11,495 nucleotides of DNA. Source: an uncultured bacterium. GTDB lineage: Bacteria; Patescibacteriota; Minisyncoccia; Phycocordibacterales; CAIZLB01. Numbering within the stretch: position 1 is the stretch's first letter; each line of letters starts with the position of its first letter. This document shows, piece after piece, positions 1 through 5,805 of the stretch. The DNA is taken from positions 1 through 11,495 of the forward strand of contig CAJBHC010000054.1 in NCBI GenBank assembly GCA_903952785.1, written 5' to 3'. The position numbers and the translations under genes were made by a program. The notes under the pieces are model-generated. The model was given only the letters and a program-made list of their open reading frames with translations. It made no database searches and was not told where the DNA came from.

Positions 1-164
1 ACGGCTTCCCAGTATCAAAGAAGGGAGTTGGATCAAAAGGAAGAGAGAATACAACCTTTGGCCCTGCAACAAAAGCTGCACTTGTTAGGTTTCAGAGGGC
101 GAACAAGATTGTACCAGCTGTGGGGTATTTTGGATCGGTGACGAGAGGGGTGGTGGGGAGGTAA
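1..164 (+). CDS. C-terminal end of a peptidoglycan-binding-domain protein (partial)
   Basis: An open frame enters from the left edge (codons start at base 3) and stops at TAA 162-164, giving about 53 residues. It carries the pattern of a PG_binding_1-like repeat: TFGPATKAALVRFQRANKI followed by PAVGYFGSVTRGVV. The FGPxTxxAVxxFQ core and the closing GYFGxxT are the usual signature of this small three-helix, cell-wall-associated module. The protein probably acts outside the membrane, but everything N-terminal to this domain lies outside the window, so its enzymatic or structural role cannot be told. No hairpin terminator follows before rpsB 87 bp downstream. The domain call is fairly sure; the protein's function is not. 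Confidence 0.75.
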   Translation, partial: GFPVSKKGVGSKGRENTTFGPATKAALVRFQRANKIVPAVGYFGSVTRGVVGR

Positions 165-229
165 AAATTGCAGAAGATAATAATATCGAATGTTTGTAGA
201 ACCCAAAAAATTTGCCAATATTACCCCCT

Positions 230-235
230 TATGAT
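230..235 (+). promoter_or_regulatory. Possible -10 box for rpsB
   Basis: TATGAT lies 16 bases before the chosen rpsB ATG, which would give a leader of about 10 nt. No convincing -35 box sits at 16-18 bp. The TTGCCA at 212-217 is only 12 bp away. Weak support, but it matches the short-leader style of other genes here and argues against the upstream ATG at 231, which would fall inside the box. Confidence 0.3.
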
Positions 236-251
236 AGACTCATCTTCACAT

Positions 252-1037
252 ATGTCATCACATGCAGATAAAAAAAGCCCAGTAATTGACGCCATGTTTA
301 AAGCAGGCGCTCATTATGGTTTTACAAAAACAAGACGTCATCCAAGCGTTAAACCCTTTATTTTTGGAGTTAAGAACCGTGTAGAAATCTTTGACCTTGA
401 AAAGACAGAAATGGCACTAGAGAAGGCCCTAGAATTCGTTACCAAAGTTGCTGGAACTGGCAAGCAAATTGTGTTTGTTGGTGGGAAGAGTGAGGCAAAG
501 GAAATCGTTAAAAAAGTTGCAGATAGTGCAAATCTTCCTTACGTTGCATCTCGTTGGGTTGGAGGAACTCTGACAAACTTTGAATCAATTAAGAAGCGTG
601 TTGAGAAGCTACTTGACCTTACTCACAAAAGAGAGAAGGGTGAACTTACAAAGTACACAAAGCGTGAGAGATTAATGATTGATAGACAAATTGATAGATT
701 GAATTTCCTATACTCAGGAATTGTTTCTATGAACACTCTCCCTGCAGCTCTATTTGTTATAGATTCAAAGAAAGAGCACATTGCAGTAGCTGAGGCTCGC
801 GAGAAGAAAATCCCAGTTATTGCACTTACCGGATCAGATTGTGATGTTTCAATTATAAACTATCCAATACCTGCAAATGACTCATCAGTTGCAAGTATAG
901 AATTCTTTGCAAGAAAGATTGCCGAGGCTTATACAGAAGGTAAAAGAGCCGTAGTTGCTCCAGTTGCAGCACCTACTCCTGCTCCAACTTTTGCTTCAAC
1001 ACTCTCTTCATCAACTTCCCGCCCATCAACAAGATAA
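252..1037 (+). CDS. rpsB: 30S ribosomal protein S2
   Basis: S2 is a structural protein of the small ribosomal subunit, on the back of the 30S head-body junction, and one of the last to assemble. From ATG 252 the product is 261 residues, near the family norm. Family landmarks are visible: KPFIFGVKNRVEIFDLEKT (34-52), the hallmark RWVGGTLTNF (101-110), a charged helical-hairpin segment (about 113-150), NTLPAALFVID (161-171), and AxAEARKxxIPVIAL-like followed by INYPIPANDSS (202-212). The early segment HYGFTKTRRHPSVKPF lacks the usual GH and WNP residues found in E. coli S2. Residues 233-261 form an Ala/Pro/Ser/Thr-rich tail that is likely disordered. Other in-frame starts exist (ATG 231, TTG 168), but family homology begins only near residue 10 of the 252 start and a possible -10 box overlaps ATG 231. 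It precedes tsf, a common pairing in bacteria, but tsf also seems to have its own promoter. Confidence 0.95.
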   Translation: MSSHADKKSPVIDAMFKAGAHYGFTKTRRHPSVKPFIFGVKNRVEIFDLEKTEMALEKALEFVTKVAGTGKQIVFVGGKSEAKEIVKKVADSANLPYVASRWVGGTLTNFESIKKRVEKLLDLTHKREKGELTKYTKRERLMIDRQIDRLNFLYSGIVSMNTLPAALFVIDSKKEHIAVAEAREKKIPVIALTGSDCDVSIINYPIPANDSSVASIEFFARKIAEAYTEGKRAVVAPVAAPTPAPTFASTLSSSTSRPSTR

Positions 1038-1059
1038 GATTCTGACTGTGAATAACTCA

Positions 1060-1088
1060 TTGGCTTATTATAAGTAATTTGATAAAAT
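1060..1088 (+). promoter_or_regulatory. Promoter of tsf, predicted leaderless
   Basis: TTGGCT (1060-1065), a 17-bp spacer and TAAAAT (1083-1088) match a sigma-70-type promoter. A start site about 7 bases after the -10 falls at 1095-1096, which is the A of the tsf ATG. No Shine-Dalgarno sequence lies upstream of that ATG. Confidence 0.55.
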
Positions 1089-1095
1089 ATACATT

Positions 1096-1689
1096 ATGTC
1101 TACACAAATATCACTTGACCAAGTTAAAGAATTAAGAGACGAGACAGGGATCTCTATTATGCAATGTCGTAAGGCTCTAGAGGATGCCGGAGGAGACAAG
1201 GAGAAGGCTTTAATACTACTAAGAAAGAAGGGTGCTGAAATTTCAGCTAAGAAATCAGACAGATCTCTTGGCGCTGGTGTTATTGCATGTTATCTTCACT
1301 CTAATCACCTTATTGGATCAATGGTTGAATTATCTTGTGAGACAGACTTTGTTGCTAAAAATGAAGAATTTAAGCAATTGGCACATGATATTGCCATGCA
1401 AGTTTCTGCAACAAACCCTGAGTTTAGAACTATGGATGAAATAGTAGAGACTGACAAAGCAAAGGCAAAAGAAATCTTTGCAGAAGAGGTTGTGGGAAAG
1501 CCTGAAGAGCTTAAGGAGAAGATTCTGCAAGGTAAACTAGATGCGTACTTTAAAGAAAGAGTATTGCTAGATCAACCATTCATTAAAAATCAAGATCTTA
1601 CAATAAGACAGTTAATTGACGGCTTTGTGCAAAAATTTGGAGAGAGAATAGAGGTTGCAAGATTCTCTCGTTTCAACGTTGGTAGATAA
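1096..1689 (+). CDS. tsf: Elongation factor Ts (short single-module form)
   Basis: EF-Ts is the cytosolic nucleotide exchange factor that recycles EF-Tu-GDP to EF-Tu-GTP during translation. The N-terminal UBA-like three-helix module spans residues 5-45 (VKELRDETGISIMQCRKALE). The conserved EF-Tu contact motif TDFVAKNEEF is at 83-92, and the closing segment reads IRQLIDGFVQKFGERIEVARF (170-190). At 197 residues it is much shorter than the 283-residue E. coli protein and resembles the compact form known from Thermus and many reduced bacteria, with one core subdomain and no coiled-coil hairpin insertion. The ATG is placed by a well-spaced promoter that predicts a leaderless message. Its stop lies 4 bp before the next gene, so the two are probably co-transcribed. 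Confidence in identity is high. Confidence 0.96.
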   Translation: MSTQISLDQVKELRDETGISIMQCRKALEDAGGDKEKALILLRKKGAEISAKKSDRSLGAGVIACYLHSNHLIGSMVELSCETDFVAKNEEFKQLAHDIAMQVSATNPEFRTMDEIVETDKAKAKEIFAEEVVGKPEELKEKILQGKLDAYFKERVLLDQPFIKNQDLTIRQLIDGFVQKFGERIEVARFSRFNVGR

Positions 1690-1693
1690 ACAT

Positions 1694-2059
1694 ATGTTTT
1701 TCTTATATACAATTTGTGGTCTTTCTCTTTTAATCATGCTCGCCATGGTGATTACTAAGAACTTAGAAATCTCTGGAAGATTTCATATTAAATTCAGTAA
1801 AAATGAATGGGATTGGCTTATACTAAGAAAATATCATCTTGTTAGACACAACATTGTTCATATAAAAAGAGAATCTTTAGCTAATTTTTTCCATAAAACT
1901 GCGAAAGTTTTGGAGCTACTCTTTATTAAGTTAGCAAATAAGTTGGAAAAGAAGTTTTCTAAGCTGGGGGATATGATAAGGGGAAAGCAGGTTGCTAGAA
2001 ACAGAGGTTCAGTTTCTTTCTTCCTGAAGAAGATTGAGGATCACAAGAATAATTTGTAA
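1694..2059 (+). CDS. Small single-helix membrane protein, function unknown
   Basis: The 121-residue product has one hydrophobic helix at the extreme N terminus (about residues 3-20, FLYTICGLSLLIMLAMVI). A basic, helix-rich remainder includes a Lys/Leu-rich stretch (about 67-97) and the tail GSVSFFLKKIEDHKNN. I recognise no domain. The helix would anchor the protein to the cytoplasmic membrane; the many Lys/Arg residues after it suggest the body is cytoplasmic, but topology is uncertain. ATG 1694 was chosen because an upstream TTG start at 1655 lies entirely inside tsf. The gene starts 4 bp after the tsf stop, so it is probably translated from the same mRNA. In many bacteria tsf is followed by pyrH and frr; neither is present here. 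Confidence 0.75.
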   Translation: MFFLYTICGLSLLIMLAMVITKNLEISGRFHIKFSKNEWDWLILRKYHLVRHNIVHIKRESLANFFHKTAKVLELLFIKLANKLEKKFSKLGDMIRGKQVARNRGSVSFFLKKIEDHKNNL

Positions 2060-2082
2060 TTATTGGGGCGTTATGCTATATT
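2054..2082 (+). promoter_or_regulatory. Promoter of tRNA-Thr
   Basis: TTGTAA (2054-2059), a 17-bp spacer and TATATT (2077-2082) form a plausible sigma-70 promoter. TG at 2074-2075 makes it an extended -10. The -35 box overlaps the stop codon of the upstream gene. A transcript would start near 2089, about 64 bases before the mature tRNA. Confidence 0.55.
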
Positions 2083-2089
2083 GTTCTTA

Positions 2090-2130
2090 CTTAATTAACG
2101 GTAAAGGCTTGCTGATAGCCCTAAATTAAG
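2090..2130 (+). other. Stem-loop in the 5' leader of the tRNA transcript
   Basis: CTTAATT (2090-2096) pairs with AATTAAG (2124-2130), and inside it GGCT (2106-2109) pairs with AGCC (2117-2120) around a 7-base loop. No T-run follows, so it is not an intrinsic terminator. It begins almost exactly at the predicted start of transcription and may be a 5'-end structure removed by RNase P or other tRNA processing. Function is inferred only from position. Confidence 0.4.
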
Positions 2131-2152
2131 AGAATTGAAAGCCTAAATATTT

Positions 2153-2228
2153 GCCGCTTTAGCTCAGTTGGTAGAGCAACTGTTTTGTAAACAGTAGGTC
2201 CCCAGTTCGAATCTGGGAAGCGGCTCCA
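2153..2228 (+). tRNA. tRNA-Thr (anticodon UGU), CCA encoded
   Basis: The cloverleaf closes fully. The acceptor stem is 2153-2159 with 2218-2224 (GCCGCTT/AAGCGGC), the D stem GCTC/GAGC is 2162-2165 with 2174-2177, and the anticodon stem ACTGT/ACAGT is 2179-2183 with 2191-2195. The loop TTTGTAA places TGT at 2186-2188. The T arm is CCCAG-TTCGAAT-CTGGG (2201-2217). Discriminator base T2225 is followed by a genomically encoded CCA at 2226-2228. UGU reads ACA and, with wobble, other Thr codons. The sequence strongly resembles bacterial tRNA-Thr(UGU). It is followed within 10 bp by a terminator. Confidence 0.97.
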
Positions 2229-2235
2229 TATATAA

Positions 2236-2282
2236 AACAAAAAACACCCAACGTTTTAAAATAAAAGTGGGTGTTTTTTGTT
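2236..2282 (+). terminator. Intrinsic terminator between convergent units, likely bidirectional
   Basis: An extended inverted repeat pairs 2236-2250 with 2268-2282. Its GC-containing core is CACCCA/TGGGTG, flanked by A-runs on the left and T-runs on the right, with a 17-base loop. The flanking A/T tracts give a U-run on whichever strand is read, so it can end the tRNA-Thr transcript on + and the secreted-protein transcript arriving on -. Confidence 0.85.
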
Positions 2283-2334
2283 CGATCGAAATTTATTTCT
2301 TGCCCGTTGTTTTTTGGGCGTTATGTCTTTTTGA

Positions 2335-3534
2335 CTATTTGCCTACTGGGGTTAGTGTCGTTCCAACCCCCCTGAGTGTATCTATTGTCCCAACTGGGAT
2401 TCCGGTTGGGGAAGGCGAGCACCCTGTTCCAACGTATATGAGACATGCGCCAGTACCTCTCACATAACCTCCCATGACGCTTTCTCCAATTGTTGGGTTG
2501 TAATTCATCTTGAGACTTGAAACTCCTGGTTGAAATATGACACTTAAGGGTATTTTTAAGCTTAAATCATATAGTGTTATCATATAATTTGCACTACATG
2601 GACAAGGTGTATTCATTGTAATTCTTCCTCCAAAATGACCCAATGCGACTTGGCTTGCGTTGCTGGCTAATGTTTCTCCGGCCTTGCTAGCAATATTGCC
2701 CAACAGAGCAGCGCCTCCAAGTATTGCAAGCATTCCCAGGCCGTCAGACGAGGAGTCCTTACTGTTGCTGATTGAGCTTCCTGTATTTGTTGTACTGTTT
2801 GTTGTGGTTTGTGCTGAAGCATACAAAACGTTTGCAGTGCTTGTTGAGGATGTTCCAATTGAAGAGGTGCTGATGGTTGTTGTTGCGTATGTCTGAATGA
2901 AGCCAGAATTATTTATAAAGTTTTCAATATTAGAAAAGTCTACGAAATTAGTTGAATAGTTGCTGTTATAGCTGTAGCCGTTGCCGGAATTACTATAGTT
3001 AGTGTTATTATAATTATTAGCACTATTTAGTAATGTATTATTTGCTAATGCACTATTTGCTTCAGTATAGAAAACTCTGGAGTGACTAAGTAGCCAATTT
3101 AGCTTTTGACGAGTTCCTTTGCCAACTATCCCTGTTGCATTCTTAATGCCCTGTGGATCAAGAATTTCAGACCTGTATACGGTTTGGAATCTCTTTACCG
3201 CAGATTCTGTTAGGGGGCCATATGCAGATGTAATCTCAATGAGTGCCATGTTTGGATTGTCAGTTAATGCTGTTCTTATATCAGAATTTAGAACCCACTT
3301 TAGATTTTGAACATCAGGCGTCACAGGGGTTCCTCTTTTTAAATTTTTATCAAATGTGAAGTTTTGAGGTAGTTGATTTAGTCTCCCTACAAAATTTCTT
3401 GTTTCAAAATTAAGACCATTGTAGGCTTCAAAATTGGTTGCGGAATTTACTTTTACAAAAGATGCGCCACATAAAATAACAATAAAAAAAGCAAGTACAG
3501 AAAAGTGGCTTTTTTTAGAAACATTTATATTCAT
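2335..3534 (-). CDS. Secreted peptidoglycan-binding-like protein with Cys-rich C-terminal domain
   Basis: The 399-residue product has an N-terminal signal peptide (Lys-rich start, hydrophobic 11-22, likely cleavage after SA near 32). A PG_binding-like domain follows at about 74-149, with AYGPLTESAVKRFQ at 104-117 and GIVGKGTRQKLNWLL at 135-149. Residues 160-265 are an Asn/Ser/Thr/Tyr-rich linker. A short Gly/Ala/Leu-rich hydrophobic segment lies at about 265-280. The C-terminal domain (about 297-375) contains HFGGRIT, CPCS (311-314), FQPGV and GACLIYVGTGCSP (362-374). I recall this FGGxI...CxCS...GxCLxYxGxxCS pattern from many CPR surface or pilus-like proteins, but it has no function I can name and this was not checked by search. 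The four cysteines (311, 313, 364, 372) could form two disulfides outside the cell. The gene is last in a minus-strand cluster but has a strong promoter of its own; the ATG lies 6 bases beyond that -10 box, so the mRNA should be leaderless. Cys22 is not in a proper lipobox. Confidence 0.85.
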   Translation of the reverse strand: MNINVSKKSHFSVLAFFIVILCGASFVKVNSATNFEAYNGLNFETRNFVGRLNQLPQNFTFDKNLKRGTPVTPDVQNLKWVLNSDIRTALTDNPNMALIEITSAYGPLTESAVKRFQTVYRSEILDPQGIKNATGIVGKGTRQKLNWLLSHSRVFYTEANSALANNTLLNSANNYNNTNYSNSGNGYSYNSNYSTNFVDFSNIENFINNSGFIQTYATTTISTSSIGTSSTSTANVLYASAQTTTNSTTNTGSSISNSKDSSSDGLGMLAILGGAALLGNIASKAGETLASNASQVALGHFGGRITMNTPCPCSANYMITLYDLSLKIPLSVIFQPGVSSLKMNYNPTIGESVMGGYVRGTGACLIYVGTGCSPSPTGIPVGTIDTLRGVGTTLTPVGK

Positions 3535-3540
3535 GAAAAA

Positions 3541-3570
3541 ATTATAGCACCCAATTGGGTATTTTGCTAA
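3541..3570 (-). promoter_or_regulatory. Promoter of the secreted-protein gene, predicted leaderless
   Basis: Read on the minus strand: TTAGCA (3570-3565), an 18-bp spacer, then TATAAT (3546-3541) preceded by TGC, a consensus extended -10. Only six bases separate the -10 from the ATG at 3534-3532, so the expected transcription start is the A of the start codon. Confidence 0.65.
3549..3560. promoter_or_regulatory. Perfect 12-bp palindrome in the promoter spacer (candidate operator)
   Basis: ACCCAATTGGGT is fully self-complementary, lies between the -35 and -10 boxes, and overlaps the T of the TG extension. A dimeric repressor bound here would block RNA polymerase. No regulator gene is visible in the window, so the role is inferred from geometry alone. 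Confidence 0.4.
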
Positions 3571-3610
3571 ATCACCCTGAGATGTGTTATTTAGGCCGGT
3601 GCAGCTCTAT

Positions 3611-4369
3611 CTAGATTATTTTATCTAAAATAGACTTTGAGCTTGTACTAGTGCTCGTTGCTTTATTCTTAACCTTTTCTTCCTCAGCTCGTTTTTTGTC
3701 TATGGCCTTAAGTTCTGGTATCAACTTCTTTAGTTCGTCATAAGTTCTAAATCCTGTGATTGTTTGATCATTGACAATTACAGCTGGCAACTTAGTTTCT
3801 GAAATCTTATTAACATCTCTTAGGGTGTTAAGTGCAGAAAGTTGTAGGTTTGTATCGAAGGAATAAATTCTAACTTCAGGATATGCTTCTCGGAGCTTTG
3901 TTAATACAAATCCCATGTTTACACATTGTGGGCAGACATCCTCGTTCCCATAGAAATATAAAATAAAGATTGGTCTGAACTGACATTTAACAGCTAGTCT
4001 TTGCATTAAAACATAGTCTTTAATCTGAAGTAGGGAATAGTACTTCTTAAGATAGGTTAGCTCTGGACTTCCTGCGCTTTGCTTGTTGGACTCCATATAT
4101 GAGAGTTTTGTGGCTAATGAGTTGATTTCTTGTGACAATATGGTTCCATCTACATTTTTGCAAGAAACTTCTCCCAGAAGGTCAAATTGAGTCTCTGATG
4201 ATAGGATATCAAGCGCAATCTGATCTTGAACTCCCTTAATATCAGCTTCCTTCTTGGAGCTTAGTAGGTTGTTTACCCCAAAAGCTGAAGCAAATATGAG
4301 GGCAGTAATAAAGAATGAAATAATGTATGTTTTCCAGTCAATAGGGTTTCTTATTGGTTTTTCGTTCAT
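3611..4369 (-). CDS. Membrane-anchored thioredoxin-fold protein (CPQC)
   Basis: The 252-residue protein begins with a charged segment (K4, R7, K13) and a hydrophobic helix at about 14-31, fitting an N-in signal anchor with the rest outside the membrane. Residues 40-130 are helical and charged. The thioredoxin-like fold runs from about 132 to 220: IFILYFYGNE then the redox motif CPQC (146-149), a helix (NMGFVLTKLREAYP), the strand VRIYSFDTN, and TKLPAVIV, where P195 is the expected cis-proline. A Glu/Lys and then Ser/Thr-rich tail ends the protein. Two further cysteines (C70, C129) lie before the fold. The likely role is thiol-disulfide exchange on exported proteins; the direction (oxidase, isomerase or reductase) cannot be told. 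It lies 42 bp downstream of the glycosyltransferase gene and 76 bp upstream of a secreted protein with four cysteines, a plausible substrate. ATG 4369 has no Shine-Dalgarno sequence. Confidence 0.85.
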   Translation of the reverse strand: MNEKPIRNPIDWKTYIISFFITALIFASAFGVNNLLSSKKEADIKGVQDQIALDILSSETQFDLLGEVSCKNVDGTILSQEINSLATKLSYMESNKQSAGSPELTYLKKYYSLLQIKDYVLMQRLAVKCQFRPIFILYFYGNEDVCPQCVNMGFVLTKLREAYPEVRIYSFDTNLQLSALNTLRDVNKISETKLPAVIVNDQTITGFRTYDELKKLIPELKAIDKKRAEEEKVKNKATSTSTSSKSILDKII

Positions 4370-4399
4370 ATATATGGTGTTTTTGTCTTGTTTTCAGCT

Positions 4400-4405
4400 A
4401 TTATA
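4400..4405 (-). promoter_or_regulatory. Possible -10 box for the thioredoxin-like gene
   Basis: Minus-strand TATAAT (4405-4400) sits in the 42-bp gap behind the glycosyltransferase stop codon, giving a leader of about 24 nt. No good -35 box is present at 16-18 bp, so co-transcription with the glycosyltransferase gene remains equally likely. Confidence 0.35.
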
Positions 4406-4411
4406 CTAGAA

Positions 4412-5674
4412 TTATCGCCAAGATGCATCTTTTTTTCTTAGGGTGTTATAGACTGATGTGATCAGCCATAATGGAGATATTATGGAGTATAGGGTGATAA
4501 AATAGACAATGTCGATCATTTTTTTGTCATTCACACCAGTAAGTTTTTTGCCATACCAGATAGAGAAGATGACAAGTGATATTGTGATCAATCCAATGAA
4601 CATCGGCGCTTGAATATTGTATAGCCACCAATCGAAACTGAATGCGTTAAAATTAAAGCTCCAGCCAATCACACTTATCTTCTTATACGTATCAATTATA
4701 TTAAAGATTGATTTAATTAGTGTAAAACTTAAGAAGAAAATTGTGACGATAATTGAGTACATCGCAATAGGAAGTATTAACATTCCAAGATTTCCGTATT
4801 TTGGATTCAGAATCATCCTTCTATAATCTATTGCGTTTTGGATAAATCCACCAGTCCACCTTACTCTTTGCTTATATAATCTGTAAAGTGTTCGGGGTCC
4901 AACGGTGTAAACTACAGCTTTGTGTGCATTAACAATTTTGAAATGATTTTCTTGTAGACGAAGGGCCATTTCCAAATCTTCTGTGTTATGTGCGTGTTTA
5001 TAATTTCCAACTTTAGAAAATACTTCTTTTCTAAATATAGAAAATGGTCCAGGGGTAACATATTGCGCATCAAGAAAGCCTAAAATTTTTCTGGTAAATA
5101 CCCCCATGTTGTATTCAGCACTCTGCATGAGGCCTAATATATTGTCAGGATTTTGTATTTTTAACGATGGGGTAACGGCCCCCACATCTCTATCTTTAAA
5201 ATAGGGGATGATGTGAAGTAGGGCATCAGCATCAACTTCTGAGTCTGCATCTAAACAGCCGATCATCTCTGTTGAACAGTTCGCAATACCGTAATTCAGT
5301 GCGGTATATTTTCCACCGTTCTCCTTTTGGTGTAAAAGAATTTGTGGATGATTATTATACTTTTTGACGATTTCCCAAGTGTTGTCCTTTGAGCCGTCGT
5401 CAACAATCATTATCTTCAGTTTTTCTTCAGGATAATTTAATTTGAGGAGTGATTGAATTGTCTTGTCTACGGTGTTTTGTTCATTAAATACAGGAACAAG
5501 AATTGTCACAGATGGATAGTCTGTGTTCTCGGCTTCTGTATCATTATGGCTCCGAAGTGCTGTTTCTCCTTTGATTTTCTTTCTGTTCTCAATCAATGTC
5601 ACCATCAAGAAAACGCTAAAGAAGACAATAAGAAAAAGTGAGCTGTAATTGAAAAGTCCAACAATGTATTGCAT
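4412..5674 (-). CDS. Processive-type family 2 glycosyltransferase, membrane protein
   Basis: A GT-A fold glycosyltransferase of the hyaluronan/cellulose/poly-GlcNAc synthase type, which polymerises a nucleotide-sugar and usually exports the chain through its own membrane helices. Numbered from the longer TTG start at 5722, motifs appear in family order: ILVPVFNEQNTV (74-85), VDDGSKDNT (107-115), DADSEVD (158-164, the metal-binding DxD), VTPGPFSIFRKEVF (222-235), TEDLEMALRL (247-256, with catalytic-base D249), and QRVRW (285-289), diagnostic of processive members. One hydrophobic helix precedes the catalytic domain (about 20-44) and three or four follow (about 312-340, 372-390, 402-426). The sugar and product cannot be assigned by eye; exopolysaccharide or cell-surface glycan is likely. 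The start is uncertain: I prefer ATG 5674 (420 residues), but TTG 5722 adds 16 residues, and a single-base difference upstream would give an ATG start at 5741 (see findings). Confidence 0.88.
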   Translation of the reverse strand: MQYIVGLFNYSSLFLIVFFSVFLMVTLIENRKKIKGETALRSHNDTEAENTDYPSVTILVPVFNEQNTVDKTIQSLLKLNYPEEKLKIMIVDDGSKDNTWEIVKKYNNHPQILLHQKENGGKYTALNYGIANCSTEMIGCLDADSEVDADALLHIIPYFKDRDVGAVTPSLKIQNPDNILGLMQSAEYNMGVFTRKILGFLDAQYVTPGPFSIFRKEVFSKVGNYKHAHNTEDLEMALRLQENHFKIVNAHKAVVYTVGPRTLYRLYKQRVRWTGGFIQNAIDYRRMILNPKYGNLGMLILPIAMYSIIVTIFFLSFTLIKSIFNIIDTYKKISVIGWSFNFNAFSFDWWLYNIQAPMFIGLITISLVIFSIWYGKKLTGVNDKKMIDIVYFITLYSIISPLWLITSVYNTLRKKDASWR

Positions 5675-5714
5675 AAATATGGGGTTTGGGGTGCCGTTTA
5701 GGCTAAAACCAGCC

Positions 5715-5741
5715 TTAATCAAAAGGTTTGGCTTTTGCCAT
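5715..5741 (-). other. Eight-codon upstream ORF, or broken start of the glycosyltransferase gene
   Basis: On the minus strand ATG at 5741-5739 encodes MAKAKPFD and stops at TAA 5717-5715. The ATG lies about 8 nt behind the predicted transcription start, the position where other genes here start. Its last codons overlap the TTG start (5722) of the glycosyltransferase frame. Removing one T from the TTTT run in this ORF would fuse it in frame to that protein. It may be a leader peptide, a true frameshift or a consensus error. Confidence 0.25.
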
Positions 5742-5755
5742 CTTTTGTTCTATAT

Positions 5756-5783
5756 AGTATAGCCGATTTAACGTTTTTTTCAA
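5756..5783 (-). promoter_or_regulatory. Promoter of the glycosyltransferase gene
   Basis: Minus-strand TTGAAA (5783-5778), a 16-bp spacer and TATACT (5761-5756). Transcription would start near 5749. The box set interleaves with the opposite-strand pheS promoter. Confidence 0.5.
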
Positions 5784-5796
5784 TATGATATATACT
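5768..5796 (+). promoter_or_regulatory. Promoter of pheS, near-leaderless
   Basis: TTAACG (5768-5773), a 17-bp spacer and TATACT (5791-5796). The predicted start near 5803 is only about 3 bases before ATG 5806. This makes 5806 the preferred start over in-frame ATG 5785, which would lie upstream of the -10 box and so be untranscribed. Confidence 0.5.
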
Positions 5797-5805
5797 AATA
5801 AAACT

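Noticed and set aside
168..251. Longer rpsB starts (TTG 168 or ATG 231)
   Set aside because: S2 homology begins only after about residue 10 of the 252 start, and a possible -10 box overlaps ATG 231.
1330..1530. Minus-strand ORF inside tsf
   Set aside because: Antisense to a confidently identified gene and without its own signals.
2283..2334. GCCC/GGGC hairpin just past the stop of the secreted-protein gene
   Set aside because: Only four base pairs with no T-run; the stronger hairpin at 2236-2282 serves as terminator.
2267..3310. Plus-strand ORFs across the secreted-protein gene
   Set aside because: Shadows of the minus-strand gene, which has signal peptide, domain order, promoter and terminator in its favour.
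2396..3472. Lipoprotein signal in the secreted protein (Cys22)
   Set aside because: The residues before Cys22 (VIL) do not fit a lipobox, which needs a small residue at -1.
3590..3612. Terminator after the thioredoxin-like gene
   Set aside because: No GC-rich stem followed by a T-run on the minus strand could be found; read-through into the secreted-protein gene is possible.
5785..5805. Longer pheS start at ATG 5785
   Set aside because: The extra seven codons overlap the -10 box TATACT (5791-5796), so they would probably not be transcribed.
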